Shown here: positions 39,517 to 47,840 of the stretch, one piece after another
Numbering within the stretch: position 1 is the first letter of the stretch
Layout: each line of letters opens with the position of its first letter
Assembly (NCBI RefSeq): GCF_027125355.1
Contig: NZ_CP114052.1
Location: 1,054,001-1,118,000, forward strand
Direction: 5' to 3'
DNA from: Peptostreptococcus equinus
GTDB lineage: Bacteria > Bacillota > Clostridia > Peptostreptococcales > Peptostreptococcaceae
DNA length: 64,000 nucleotides
Notes under the pieces: generated by a model
Seen by the model: the letters and a program-made list of their open reading frames with translations, nothing else
Database searches by the model: none
Told to the model about the DNA's origin: nothing
Translations under genes and position numbers: made by a program

Positions 39517-40359
39517 CTACGCCTTAACTATTGGAATCCATAACTCCATTCTATAATCAGGACTACTCATATCACCTTCATAGTAATATTCAAAGTCAGG
39601 TTTTCCAGAATGAACATAGCCATGCTCAGGAAAGAATACCTCCATCGCATATTTCCATCCGTTATGAATGCAATCCGGAACACTTCCTTTTAACTCTACA
39701 ATGGCATACTCTGCTTCTTCAACTTCCAAAACATCTAAGCCCATACTTCTTGCTTCGTCTACATCATTAACAATATAGCCCGCCATATAGTTTATTGTAC
39801 TTGGATTTTCCACATCATGGCAAACGCCCATACTTTGACCACTTCCCAAACTTGCAAGTTCATCATGACTGTATTTTTCATACAGCTTATCCCAGACACT
39901 TGGACATAATGATGAATTGATGCTTTGTTCATTTACCCCTGCAACTGTAAAGGCTTTTTTCTTTTGAATTGTAATGTTCATGCTTCTTCCTCCTCTTACA
40001 CTGAGTGCTAATTGCACTCGTGATACTAATTTGAACGGTTTCCCATTTCTTACCTCAGAAGGAGTAAATCCATGAAAATTCTTAAAAGCTGTTCCAAATG
40101 AATCCGATGACTCATATCCGAATTTGAAAGCAACATCAATAATCTTTTCATCCGTATCTCTTAAAATAACGGCAGCTTCTGTTAATCTTCTGCTTCTTAA
40201 ATATTCTGAGAGCGTTATTTCGGTCAGAATAGAAAACAAGCGACTGAACATTGAATAAGAGTATCCTGATAACTGAGTTACTTTCTTTTCATCAATTTCA
40301 TCATCAAGAACTGTTTCAAGATAATCAATCGTATTGTTAAACGACTTGATAATATTCAC
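39517..40359 (-). CDS. AraC-family regulator with GyrI-like effector domain
   Basis: 280 residues. Residues 1-110 are an AraC DNA-binding domain (LSGYSYSMFSRLF, YLRSRRLTEAAVIL, VAFKFGYESSDSFGTAFKNFHGFTPSEVR). Residues 125-280 are a GyrI/Rob-like ligand domain ending ELWIPIVKA, which usually binds hydrophobic cationic compounds. Start: GTG 40359 with GGGGG seven bases upstream; a longer frame reaching 40434 has no ribosome site. It is the last cargo gene before the comM junction. Its target is unknown; a multidrug transporter would be typical but none is adjacent. Confidence 0.86.
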   Translation of the reverse strand: MNIIKSFNNTIDYLETVLDDEIDEKKVTQLSGYSYSMFSRLFSILTEITLSEYLRSRRLTEAAVILRDTDEKIIDVAFKFGYESSDSFGTAFKNFHGFTPSEVRNGKPFKLVSRVQLALSVRGGRSMNITIQKKKAFTVAGVNEQSINSSLCPSVWDKLYEKYSHDELASLGSGQSMGVCHDVENPSTINYMAGYIVNDVDEARSMGLDVLEVEEAEYAIVELKGSVPDCIHNGWKYAMEVFFPEHGYVHSGKPDFEYYYEGDMSSPDYRMELWIPIVKA

Positions 40360-40396
40360 TTCAATTCCCCCTTTCTTTCGGTTTATTTTAGTATAG

Positions 40397-40414
40397 AGGA
40401 AAATTTTTTTTCCT
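40397..40414 (-). promoter_or_regulatory. Inverted repeat next to the AraC/GyrI promoter
   Basis: AGGAAAA / TTTTCCT arms with a four-base spacer next to a minus-strand TATACT (-10-like). It is a candidate operator, possibly for autoregulation; no good -35 was found. Confidence 0.3.
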
Positions 40415-40492
40415 ACCCTACAATATTCGTACAAGTTTTATAGGTTTTATCTCATAGAAACTTATAACTTGCTAAATTCAACAAACTGTCAT

Positions 40493-40981
40493 TTATCGAT
40501 TTTCAATCATCAATTCTTTACATTTCCATTCTTCTCCCAAAACATAATATATTTCTGTCTTGTCAAGAATTACATCATCAAAACCTACTGATTTATAACA
40601 GAAATATGCCGGTTCATTGTTTTCAAAAACACTTAATGAAACCTTTTTTGCCCCATAAATTTCAAATGCGAACTTCAAACCTAACTGAAGCATTAGCTTG
40701 CCATACCCTTTGCCACGCTTTGAGGGATCAATAACTATGAATCCAAACCGCAATTCTTCAAAGTTTTCCGAAGGTCTTCGCATTGTAAAGAAACCTATCA
40801 CATCATTATCTTCAATGGCTGTAAAAGCCATTAGCTTATTAACAAAATCAAACCTTTCTTTTGTTATTGGATATTCACCCAAAACACCAGCTGACCATTT
40901 GTAAAAAGTTATTTCATCTTTACTCCAGGAGAGAATTATATCTGCATCATTTATATTATAAGGTCTTAATCTCAACATCAT
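40493..40981 (-). CDS. GNAT-family N-acetyltransferase (RimJ/RimL-like)
   Basis: 162 residues. GFIVIDPSKRGKGYGKLMLQLGLKFAFE is the acetyl-CoA binding motif A, followed by SLSVFENNEPAYFCYKSVGF. The acceptor substrate is unknown. GGAG precedes two consecutive in-frame ATG codons (40981 and 40978), either of which could be used. It belongs to the cargo block and is less AT-rich than host genes. Confidence 0.82.
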   Translation of the reverse strand: MMLRLRPYNINDADIILSWSKDEITFYKWSAGVLGEYPITKERFDFVNKLMAFTAIEDNDVIGFFTMRRPSENFEELRFGFIVIDPSKRGKGYGKLMLQLGLKFAFEIYGAKKVSLSVFENNEPAYFCYKSVGFDDVILDKTEIYYVLGEEWKCKELMIENR

Positions 40982-41074
40982 TTATCTCCACAACTTCAAG
41001 TTTATCAACAAACTGGGATTTATAGATTACTAACTTCAAATTTACCAATCCCTATAAACTGAAGCTTATCTGTC

Positions 41075-41389
41075 TCATTTAGCTTTCTTGGGCTTCTTTT
41101 CGGGCAGTTCCGCATACATACCTTCCAGTAGTTCAGTAATCAAATCCGTATCCTCAAATCTATCGAATACGTGCATCAATGTCTTTGAACCTTCATAGGG
41201 GTAACGCAATTCTGAGTCTGCAAGAAGTTTGTCAGTTGTTGGCGTTCTCTTCAGAAACAGTTCATTATTACAAATATCGCCTATTAGTTTACCATTGAGA
41301 TATACAAGATATCCGCCCATCATGGATCTTATGGCAATATCACCTGCTTTGGAAAAAACTTCACTAACAAGTTCGTTAAATTCATTCAC
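41075..41389 (-). CDS. TfoX N-terminal domain protein
   Basis: 104 residues. The segment MMGGYLVYLNGKLIGDICNN and LFLKRT, then YPYEGSKTLMHV, matches the TfoX/Sxy N-terminal domain (PF04993) in its single-domain form. In gamma-proteobacteria TfoX triggers competence, but the single-domain Firmicutes proteins have no established role. GTG 41389 is chosen because AAGGAGG lies eight bases before it; the longer frame starts at 41452. It lies between two GNAT genes. Confidence 0.75.
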   Translation of the reverse strand: MNEFNELVSEVFSKAGDIAIRSMMGGYLVYLNGKLIGDICNNELFLKRTPTTDKLLADSELRYPYEGSKTLMHVFDRFEDTDLITELLEGMYAELPEKKPKKAK

Positions 41390-41461
41390 TATTATTACCT
41401 CCTTCCAATTCATATTTTTCTTCCCAGAACAATTTAATAAACTCCTCAACATATTTATAAT

Positions 41462-41956
41462 TCAATTGCAGTTATATATGAACATTACCTCTCGGAGTTG
41501 TTTTCCCCCAATATTATCATTCATATAGTTATCCGTTTCTATAAATCCATTTCTTTTATAAAACTCTTTTGCCAAATGATTGTCATCTAAAACCCAGAGT
41601 AATACTTTACTATATCCATGTTTGGATAATTCTTTAATGACATACTCTAGTAATTTAGTGCCATATCCCTTACCCATATATTCTGGACGCATATAAATAG
41701 AAATAATTTCACCATGAGACGGATATTCTCGAAAACGAGATTTAGAGAAACTGCTAGTTCCAATATACTCACCATTTTCAATACATACAACAGTATTCCA
41801 GCTAGGTAAATCTAATACCGATACCCATCGCCCTCTTTCAATGGAATTGAGAAATTCTTGTGGAATTATATTTTTATATGCATACTTCCAGCTTTCTTCG
41901 TATATCCCACTGATTTTCATATTATCATCAGATGCATTTATATATCTAATTTCCAT
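41462..41956 (-). CDS. GNAT-family N-acetyltransferase
   Basis: 164 residues. MRPEYMGKGYGTKLLEYVI is the acetyl-CoA loop and VLDDNHLAKEFYKRNGFI the C-terminal GNAT motif; the N-terminus (ISGIYEESWKYAYKNIIP) resembles the PhnO/YkkB type. The substrate is not predicted. Start ATG 41956 with AAGGAGG seven bases before it. Confidence 0.83.
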   Translation of the reverse strand: MEIRYINASDDNMKISGIYEESWKYAYKNIIPQEFLNSIERGRWVSVLDLPSWNTVVCIENGEYIGTSSFSKSRFREYPSHGEIISIYMRPEYMGKGYGTKLLEYVIKELSKHGYSKVLLWVLDDNHLAKEFYKRNGFIETDNYMNDNIGGKQLREVMFIYNCN

Positions 41957-42041
41957 ACATTTCCCTCCTTCCATATCAAAAGTGATACAATATATAATTT
42001 TAACATATTTTTTACTTCTCTAAAAGTTCCAGTTTCACATA

Positions 42042-42068
42042 CAAAAAAAGGTGGAATTTATCCACCTG
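42042..42068 (-). terminator. Intrinsic terminator of the GntR-ABC operon
   Basis: GGTGGA / TCCACC arms (42050-42055 and 42061-42066) followed by TTTTTTT on the minus strand, just beyond the 29-codon gene. Confidence 0.75.
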
Positions 42069-42081
42069 CAACAAATATTTT

Positions 42082-42171
42082 TCACTTCTTCTTTTTTATA
42101 GCTAAATAAATTAACCTTATTATTGGAATACACACCATGCAAAACACTACAAGTGATGGAATTTTAGGCAT
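42082..42171 (-). CDS. 29-residue predicted membrane peptide
   Basis: ATG 42171 to TGA 42082 encodes 29 residues starting MPKIPSLVV and ending in a Lys-rich tail (IKKKK); residues 5-25 form one hydrophobic segment. A full AGGAGG lies eight bases before the ATG and the gene sits between the DUF3592 gene (15-base gap) and the terminator, which supports translation. Too short for most gene finders. It may be a small accessory subunit of the transporter; the function is unknown. Confidence 0.6.
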   Translation of the reverse strand: MPKIPSLVVFCMVCIPIIRLIYLAIKKKK

Positions 42172-42185
42172 ATCTATTACCTCCT

Positions 42186-42563
42186 CTAAAACAATTTAAA
42201 TTTAGCAATTACAAAAAATACAATTGCAACCATAAAAAGAATGCATGCTCTTTTTATTGAAAAGCCATAAATTTTTTCAGGATTTCTTTTATCATATTTT
42301 ATTTGCTTTATGTCTCCGACTTTTGTACTCATAGAAACTTGTATTCTGTTGCTAGATGTATACTGTTTACCATCAACAGAGTAAATGAAATTCGCCCATT
42401 TAGAATTTCCTTTTTTCACAGCTTCAGGATTTGGTTGCCATATGGATATTACCTCTGCTTTTACATATTCTGTATTACTTTTTAACAGGAGGCTCCTACT
42501 TAAGTCCACTAAACCTAATATTAAAAATATAATAGCAGCTATATAAATAAATTGTTTTTCCAT
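42186..42563 (-). CDS. DUF3592-family membrane protein
   Basis: 125 residues: an N-terminal membrane segment (6-26), an extracellular central domain (VKAEVISIWQP ... FIYSVDGKQYTSSN ... YDKRNPEKIYG) and a C-terminal membrane segment (105-122), the typical DUF3592 layout. Function unknown. AGGGG lies before the ATG. It follows the ABC permease gene by 34 bases in the same operon. Confidence 0.75.
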   Translation of the reverse strand: MEKQFIYIAAIIFLILGLVDLSRSLLLKSNTEYVKAEVISIWQPNPEAVKKGNSKWANFIYSVDGKQYTSSNRIQVSMSTKVGDIKQIKYDKRNPEKIYGFSIKRACILFMVAIVFFVIAKFKLF

Positions 42564-42597
42564 ATCAATCCCCTAACTACAAATCAATAACTTATAC

Positions 42598-43227
42598 TTA
42601 ATATTCTTTTTTATCCATAATCATAATTGATAATTTTATTGTAATCCCTATGATTATTACACTTATGACTATAATTCCTAAGCAAATCATAGACATTGAA
42701 TTTTTACTAAGCATCTCCATTAATTTCGCAAGAAAATCGGACTTCTCTTTTAGTAATGTAGATAAAGCAAATATTAAAAAGTAAGTAATTACCATTATAA
42801 GTCTGCCCTTCTCAGCACCATATTTAAGAATAAATGGCAATTGAATAGCAGACATAAGTATACTAGCCATTAGTGTAATTAAAGAAATAAAGACGATATT
42901 ATTCAATGACATTTGATTTTTTGTCATCAATAGTACAAAAATACAAATTGTCCCGACCATTCCAAAACTAAATGCAAAGAAAAGTTTACTTAATACATAA
43001 CTACTCTTTTTTATAGGCATTGAAAATGCAAATTGTTCAAAACTTGATTTGTTATCATATCCAAAAGCAATTGCAGTCAATATAAGTGGAATCATTGCAC
43101 ATATTAATGGCACCATAAATATTTCATTTGTATAAATTCCATACACAGCAAGTGCAATACTGATTGCAACTGTTAATAATAATGTCTTTTTTAAAGTAGC
43201 TATATCTTTCAAAATTAATGCTATCAT
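42598..43227 (-). CDS. ABC-2 type transporter permease
   Basis: 209 residues with six membrane segments: LLLTVAISIALAVYGIY, LICAMIPLILTAIAFGY and four others. FAFSMPIKKSSYVLSKLFFA is the amphipathic element seen in the ABC-2/YtrC-type permeases. Its ATG overlaps the stop of the ATPase gene by one base (TAATG), so the two are stoichiometrically coupled. Substrate unknown; such pairs in Firmicutes usually mediate efflux of peptides or drugs. Confidence 0.83.
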   Translation of the reverse strand: MIALILKDIATLKKTLLLTVAISIALAVYGIYTNEIFMVPLICAMIPLILTAIAFGYDNKSSFEQFAFSMPIKKSSYVLSKLFFAFSFGMVGTICIFVLLMTKNQMSLNNIVFISLITLMASILMSAIQLPFILKYGAEKGRLIMVITYFLIFALSTLLKEKSDFLAKLMEMLSKNSMSMICLGIIVISVIIIGITIKLSIMIMDKKEY

Positions 43228-44075
43228 TATCGTCTCGCTCCTTTCACAAAATAAATCATAATATCCTCAATAGACGGTTTTTGTAACTCGATTCCATCAG
43301 GTATAAGATTCTTTTTAACAAGCAATTCTTGTCCAAAAAAATGTACTCTTCTCCCTATAATCGCTTCTTCATCGATATTGTTTACTTCCTCATTTGATAA
43401 AGTACAGATGCCATAATTTTCCTTTAACTCATCTTTTGTTTCTATAAATAGAATCTTACCATTGTGAATAAATGCAATATAATCTGCAACTTTCTCTAAA
43501 TCCGACAAAATATGAGAAGACATGAGAATTGTATGATTTTCATCTTGCATGAAATCCAATAGCAAATCCAAGATTTCCTCTCTTACGATAGGATCAAGTC
43601 CGCTTGTTGCCTCATCTAAAATAAGTAGTTCTGCATTATGAGATAAAGCAATCCCCATTGAAAGTTTCATTTTCATACCACGAGAATAATTTTTGATAAT
43701 TTTTTTCTGTGGCAAATTAAATTTTTCAATTAATTTATAAAACAAATTCTTATCCCATTGCGAATAAACTCTTGAGCAAAACTTTTCGACATCGATTAAT
43801 GTCATTTCTTCCGACACTAATAAATCATCAAATACCACCCCTAATTTATCTTTTATCTCAACGTTGTTAGGATTTTCCTCATCTAAGATTCTAATTTCGC
43901 CAGAATCTTTTCTTAAAAGACCTAGTAGCAGTTTTATGGTTGTGCTTTTGCCAGCTCCATTCTGTCCAATATAACCAACTATTGTTCCTTTAGGGATACT
44001 GAGACTTACCGGTCCTAGTTTGAAACTGTCAAATGTTTTTACTAAATCTTTAATTTCAATAGCGTATTTACTCAT
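43227..44075 (-). CDS. ABC transporter ATP-binding protein
   Basis: 282 residues. Walker A GYIGQNGAGKSTT, signature YSRGMKMKLS and Walker B LLILDEATSGLDP are present, with an H-loop in MSSHILSDLEKV. Start ATG 44075 has GGAGGG six bases upstream; this start lies inside the last codons of the GntR gene. It energises the downstream ABC-2 permease. Confidence 0.92.
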   Translation of the reverse strand: MSKYAIEIKDLVKTFDSFKLGPVSLSIPKGTIVGYIGQNGAGKSTTIKLLLGLLRKDSGEIRILDEENPNNVEIKDKLGVVFDDLLVSEEMTLIDVEKFCSRVYSQWDKNLFYKLIEKFNLPQKKIIKNYSRGMKMKLSMGIALSHNAELLILDEATSGLDPIVREEILDLLLDFMQDENHTILMSSHILSDLEKVADYIAFIHNGKILFIETKDELKENYGICTLSNEEVNNIDEEAIIGRRVHFFGQELLVKKNLIPDGIELQKPSIEDIMIYFVKGARR

Positions 44076-44448
44076 ATTCACCCTCCACATAACTCTTTAA
44101 CATCTCTACTAATTCATCACTGGATATATCTATGATTTCTGAAAGTTCAACTATTTCTTGTAACTTAGATTCAATTCGCTTTAAGTATTCTTCACGGATT
44201 AATTCTTTATTCTGTGCTGCAACAAAATTGCCTTTTCCTTGAACTGAATTTATGAAACCATCCAACTCCAATTCATCAAAAGCTCTTTTGGCAGTTAGCA
44301 TACTTACCCTTAGTTCTTTCGCCAAGAATCTTATAGAGGGTAGCTGTTCCCCTACTTTCAAATTTCCAGAAATAATTTGTGCTTTAATTTGATTTTTTAT
44401 TTGCAAATATATTGGATCATCACTAGAATTATTTATCTGTATATTCAT
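44068..44448 (-). CDS. GntR-family regulator, YtrA type
   Basis: 126 residues. The winged helix starts DPIYLQIKNQIKAQIISGNLKVGEQLPSIRFLAKELRVS, followed by VSMLTAKRAFDELELDGFI. The short C-terminal tail without a ligand domain is typical of the YtrA subfamily, which controls neighbouring ABC transporter genes. Its own promoter is covered by an inverted repeat (44478-44504). AGGTGG precedes the ATG. Confidence 0.88.
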   Translation of the reverse strand: MNIQINNSSDDPIYLQIKNQIKAQIISGNLKVGEQLPSIRFLAKELRVSMLTAKRAFDELELDGFINSVQGKGNFVAAQNKELIREEYLKRIESKLQEIVELSEIIDISSDELVEMLKSYVEGEYE

Positions 44449-44477
44449 TTTTCGCCACCTGCTGTTCTTTATGTTTT

Positions 44478-44516
44478 AACTGTTATTATTATAGCATAAC
44501 AGTTGAGAGATTACAA
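44478..44516 (-). promoter_or_regulatory. Promoter and operator of the GntR-ABC operon
   Basis: Minus-strand TTGTAA (44511-44516) and TATAAT (44488-44493) are separated by exactly 17 bp. The -10 region is inside an inverted repeat with perfect arms AACTGTTAT / ATAACAGTT (44478-44486 and 44496-44504). This is a typical position for autorepression by a YtrA-like GntR protein. Confidence 0.75.
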
Positions 44517-44527
44517 TAGTCACCCAT

Positions 44528-44564
44528 ATAATAAAACTGGGAAAAATAATCCTCCCAGTTTCTT
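44528..44564 (-). terminator. Intrinsic terminator after the recombinase genes
   Basis: AAACTGGGA / TCCCAGTTT arms (44534-44542 and 44553-44561) with T-rich tail on the minus strand, six bases after the recombinase stop. It separates the recombinases from the cargo operon. Confidence 0.8.
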
Positions 44565-44569
44565 CCATA

Positions 44570-46135
44570 TTATATATCCACCTCTGTACCATTTTTGAAG
44601 ACTACCGTATAGTGCCCTTTTTCCTTTATCAAAATATGGTCAAGTAATCCTGACCATAAGTCCTCATCAAATTCAGTAATTTCTCCACTTATCCCATCTA
44701 ATGTTTTTATGAAATTTTCAAGCATAGTTTTTCTGTTTTGTTTGATTTTTATTTCATTCTCTACCTCAGCTAACTTGGAATTCAAATCTGAGTATCTTAG
44801 CCTTATTTTATTTTCTCTTTGCAAATATTCTTCCTGATTTTGAATGGTTTTAGCATTTTCTCTTATGATACTCTCCATTTCGGATATTATATTTTCCATG
44901 TCTTTTTTTAGCTTAGTAGTTTCTATTTCTAAATCAGTAGTTACACATATAGTATCTATAAAACTAGATATTTCTTTTACTACTGTTTTTCTTACTTTCA
45001 CAAACTTATTTACAGCTTTGATGAATATGTCCTTTATCTCATCCTCTGTAAGATGTGGTGACTTGCAAGGCTTTCCCTTAGTCTTATATTTATCATTACA
45101 CCTGTAAATTTCTCTTCTATATTCATCATTAGAATGCCAAGTTTTGAGTCCATACCAAGCACCGCATTTACCACATTTTATTTTGTTTGAAAATATAGTA
45201 AGCCCACTACCCCTGCCATCATTTCCTCTTCTTGCAATTTCTGCTTGAATAAAGTCAAACTGCTCCGGCTGAATGATAGCCTCATGATGTTCTTCAACAT
45301 AATATTGTGGTATTTCCCCTTTATTTTCTTTTCTAGTTTTCTGTAAAAAGTCTGATATATAACCTTTTTGCCATAGGGCATCACCTTTATATTTTTCATT
45401 TGTGAGTATAGATTTTACTGTGCTTACGTGCCACTTATTCTTGCCAAAAGGTGTTTTAATACCTCTGTTTGTAAGTTCTTTAGCTACTGCATAAAAGGAA
45501 AGTCCGCTGGCATACAGCTTATAAATTAATTTTACGGTCTTTGCTTCTTCCGTATTTATAACAAAACCTTTATCATACCCAAGAAAATGCTTAAATCCCA
45601 AACTACCCTTACCATCGGCAAATTGTTTTCTTTTGCCCCATGTGGTGTTTTCTGATATACTCCTGCTTTCCTCTTGGGCTAATGAGCTCATTATAGTTAT
45701 AAGAAGCTCCCCCTTTGCATCAAGTGTCCAGATATTTTCTTTTTCAAAATAAACCTCTATTCCGTTTTCCTTTAGTTTTCTTACGGTCTGAAGAGAATCT
45801 ACTGTATTTCTCGCAAACCTACTGACTGATTTTGTAACAATTAAATCGACCTTTCCATCAAGAGCATCTGAAATCATCTGTTTAAACCCATCTCTACGCT
45901 TTGTGTTTGTAGCACTGATGCCTTCATCCGAATACATACCTACAAATTCCCAATCACTTCTGCTTTCTATATAATTTTTGTAATAAGCCATCTGTGATTC
46001 ATAACTTGTAGCTTGTTCTTCGCTATCCGTTGATACTCTGGCATAACCTGCTGTTTTTCTTTTCTTTGTACTAACTATGGGTTCAAGGCTAAATCGGTTT
46101 ATGGTTGCTGGTATCGTCCTCACTTTCTTTGCCAT
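44570..46135 (-). CDS. Large serine recombinase 1
   Basis: 521 residues. Resolvase domain with catalytic Ser in GYARVSTDSEEQATS, then SDEGISATNTKRRDGF and VTKSVSRFARNTVD; a recombinase domain (GFKHFLGYDK ... VKLIYKLYASG); a zinc-ribbon (CGKCGAWY ... CNDKYKTKGKPC); and a coiled-coil region at about 395-470 (rich in Glu, Lys, Ile) as in integrases that control direction of recombination. It overlaps recombinase 2 by 16 bases and is translated from within it. Probably one of the two enzymes that integrate or excise the element. Confidence 0.92.
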   Translation of the reverse strand: MAKKVRTIPATINRFSLEPIVSTKKRKTAGYARVSTDSEEQATSYESQMAYYKNYIESRSDWEFVGMYSDEGISATNTKRRDGFKQMISDALDGKVDLIVTKSVSRFARNTVDSLQTVRKLKENGIEVYFEKENIWTLDAKGELLITIMSSLAQEESRSISENTTWGKRKQFADGKGSLGFKHFLGYDKGFVINTEEAKTVKLIYKLYASGLSFYAVAKELTNRGIKTPFGKNKWHVSTVKSILTNEKYKGDALWQKGYISDFLQKTRKENKGEIPQYYVEEHHEAIIQPEQFDFIQAEIARRGNDGRGSGLTIFSNKIKCGKCGAWYGLKTWHSNDEYRREIYRCNDKYKTKGKPCKSPHLTEDEIKDIFIKAVNKFVKVRKTVVKEISSFIDTICVTTDLEIETTKLKKDMENIISEMESIIRENAKTIQNQEEYLQRENKIRLRYSDLNSKLAEVENEIKIKQNRKTMLENFIKTLDGISGEITEFDEDLWSGLLDHILIKEKGHYTVVFKNGTEVDI

Positions 46136-47619
46136 ATTTTCACCGTCCCATCTTTAAAGGTAAAGGTTACAGAATCATCTTTGATATAAATTTTATCGAT
46201 ATATTCTACAACCTTTCCTCCGTAATCTTCGCCAAGAAAACTTTTTGAAGCTTCTATAATCTCATCTTCTCTCATTTTCTTTACCTTGCAACTACCGTTT
46301 CTCTTACTACAAATCCATACCTTTCCTTGTTTTTTCCAATTTGTCCTATGAAAAATATCACCGCAATAACCACAGTATATTTTGCAGAAAAATGGATTGC
46401 TTCCTCTTTCTCCGGAATACTCTCTTTTAATAGAAGAAACTTTTCCGCTAAGTAATATGAAATCAATTCTATCTCCATATACTAAAATTTTTTCTACTTT
46501 TTTCGTAAAATCTATTCTGGAAAATTTCGATTTTCTCATAATTTTTATAGTAGCTTCTTTTAGTTCTTTTTCTAGTATTGGTCTACTTGCACATGATGTC
46601 TTTCCCTTACGCTCTCTCGTATTACAAATCCATCTTCCTGATGACTTTCGCCTGCTTATGCCACCTCCACAAATTCCACATTTAACAAGTCCTGAAATTG
46701 GAGTTAATTTAGGATTTTTATTAGGCATACTTTCAGCACGTTTTTTCATAATTTCAAGTGCCTTTTCATGAACTTCTTCTGAAATAATGGGTTCATACAT
46801 ATCATCCACCAGATACATCGGAAGCTCACCTTTGTTTCTTTTCCTCGTTTGATTTTCCGATATATAATATTTTTGTAGTAATCTTGTACCTGTGTATGAT
46901 AGATTGGCTAAAATAAGCTTGACCGAGGTTTGTTCTATAGGATTTCCGGTCTGTCCTCTTACCCCATGTTCAGCTAAGTTCTTTGCTATAGAATATGCTG
47001 ATTCGCCATCAAGATATCTTCTAAAAATCTCTTTTACTATCTCAGCTTGATCCTTAATAATCCTAAATTTTTCTCCGTCCCACCTATATCCATAAGGTGC
47101 TTTAGTGGAGTTTGCTATTCCCTTTTCAAAGTTTTTTCTAATTCCCCACTTTACATTTTCTGAAGTACTTCTACTTTCTTCCTGTGCAAATGATGCCAGC
47201 AAGGTTAATAGAAGTTCCCCTTCGTTTGAAATAGAATTAATGTTTTCTCGTTCAAAATATACATTGATACCAATTGCTTTTAATTCTCTTACCGTATTTA
47301 AAAGGTCCACTGTATTTCTTGCAAATCTACTGATACTTTTCACAAGTATCATATCAATCTTTCCATTTTTAGAGTCTTCTATGAGCCTATTAAATTCATC
47401 TCTGTGTTTGGTATTTCTTCCAGTAATTCCTTCGTCAGCATAAACTCCGGCATATTCCCAATCAGGATTATTTTGAATCAAGGTGCTGTAATAGTTTATT
47501 TGTGCAGATAGTGAGTGATGAAGCATATCCGTTTCCATAGACACACGGGCATATGCAGCAACTTTTTTCTTTGATTTTTCTATTGTTTTTTTGCCATCAA
47601 TTCTAGTAATTCTAGGCAT
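46120..47619 (-). CDS. Large serine recombinase 2
   Basis: 499 residues starting MPRITRIDGKKT (ATG 47619 with AAAGGAG eight bases before; the longer frame to 47664 is less likely). Catalytic Ser in AYARVSMETDMLHHS, then ADEGITGRNTKHRDEF and VKSISRFARNTVD, a recombinase domain (YGYRWDGEKF), a zinc ribbon (CGICGGGI..C..RERKGKTSC), and a second cysteine group (CGYCGDIFHR..C..RNGSC). Domain content is like recombinase 1, but the long coiled coil is missing. Sequences are clearly related yet different, so the two are paralogues. Confidence 0.92.
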   Translation of the reverse strand: MPRITRIDGKKTIEKSKKKVAAYARVSMETDMLHHSLSAQINYYSTLIQNNPDWEYAGVYADEGITGRNTKHRDEFNRLIEDSKNGKIDMILVKSISRFARNTVDLLNTVRELKAIGINVYFERENINSISNEGELLLTLLASFAQEESRSTSENVKWGIRKNFEKGIANSTKAPYGYRWDGEKFRIIKDQAEIVKEIFRRYLDGESAYSIAKNLAEHGVRGQTGNPIEQTSVKLILANLSYTGTRLLQKYYISENQTRKRNKGELPMYLVDDMYEPIISEEVHEKALEIMKKRAESMPNKNPKLTPISGLVKCGICGGGISRRKSSGRWICNTRERKGKTSCASRPILEKELKEATIKIMRKSKFSRIDFTKKVEKILVYGDRIDFILLSGKVSSIKREYSGERGSNPFFCKIYCGYCGDIFHRTNWKKQGKVWICSKRNGSCKVKKMREDEIIEASKSFLGEDYGGKVVEYIDKIYIKDDSVTFTFKDGTVKIWQRK

Positions 47620-47663
47620 AAAATCATCTCCTTTCCCAGTCACATATTCCCGTAACTTCCGCA

Positions 47664-47840
47664 CTATATCAAGTCTATTTCGCTATAAATAGGTCCTATT
47701 TTAGGCTTATATTTCTCCTTCATTTTGCTATCAAATTCCATATATTCATCTCTAGAGATAAGATCCTTTATTAGCATTTTCTTTGCGTTTGACATGATAA
47801 TTTGGTAGGTGATTTCTCGTAAATCCAAGTCCTTATTCAT
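47664..47840 (-). CDS. SHOCT-like small protein
   Basis: 58 residues from ATG 47840. KKMLIKDLISRDEYMEFDSKMKEKY resembles the short SHOCT motif that often occurs in small proteins next to large serine recombinases. Its start lies inside the last codons of the HTH/zinc gene, so it is coupled to it; 47846 is an alternative in-frame ATG. It may help regulate recombination; no direct evidence. Confidence 0.65.
   Translation of the reverse strand: MNKDLDLREITYQIIMSNAKKMLIKDLISRDEYMEFDSKMKEKYKPKIGPIYSEIDLI

Noticed and set aside
39517..44516. Anti-phage defence island
   Set aside because: GNAT, TfoX-N, AraC/GyrI, DUF3592 and ABC genes do not match any known defence module, and no nuclease, methylase, toxin-antitoxin or reverse transcriptase is present.
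46281..46478. 65-codon minus-strand frame inside recombinase 2
   Set aside because: It is an alternative frame within the recombinase gene with no independent signals.
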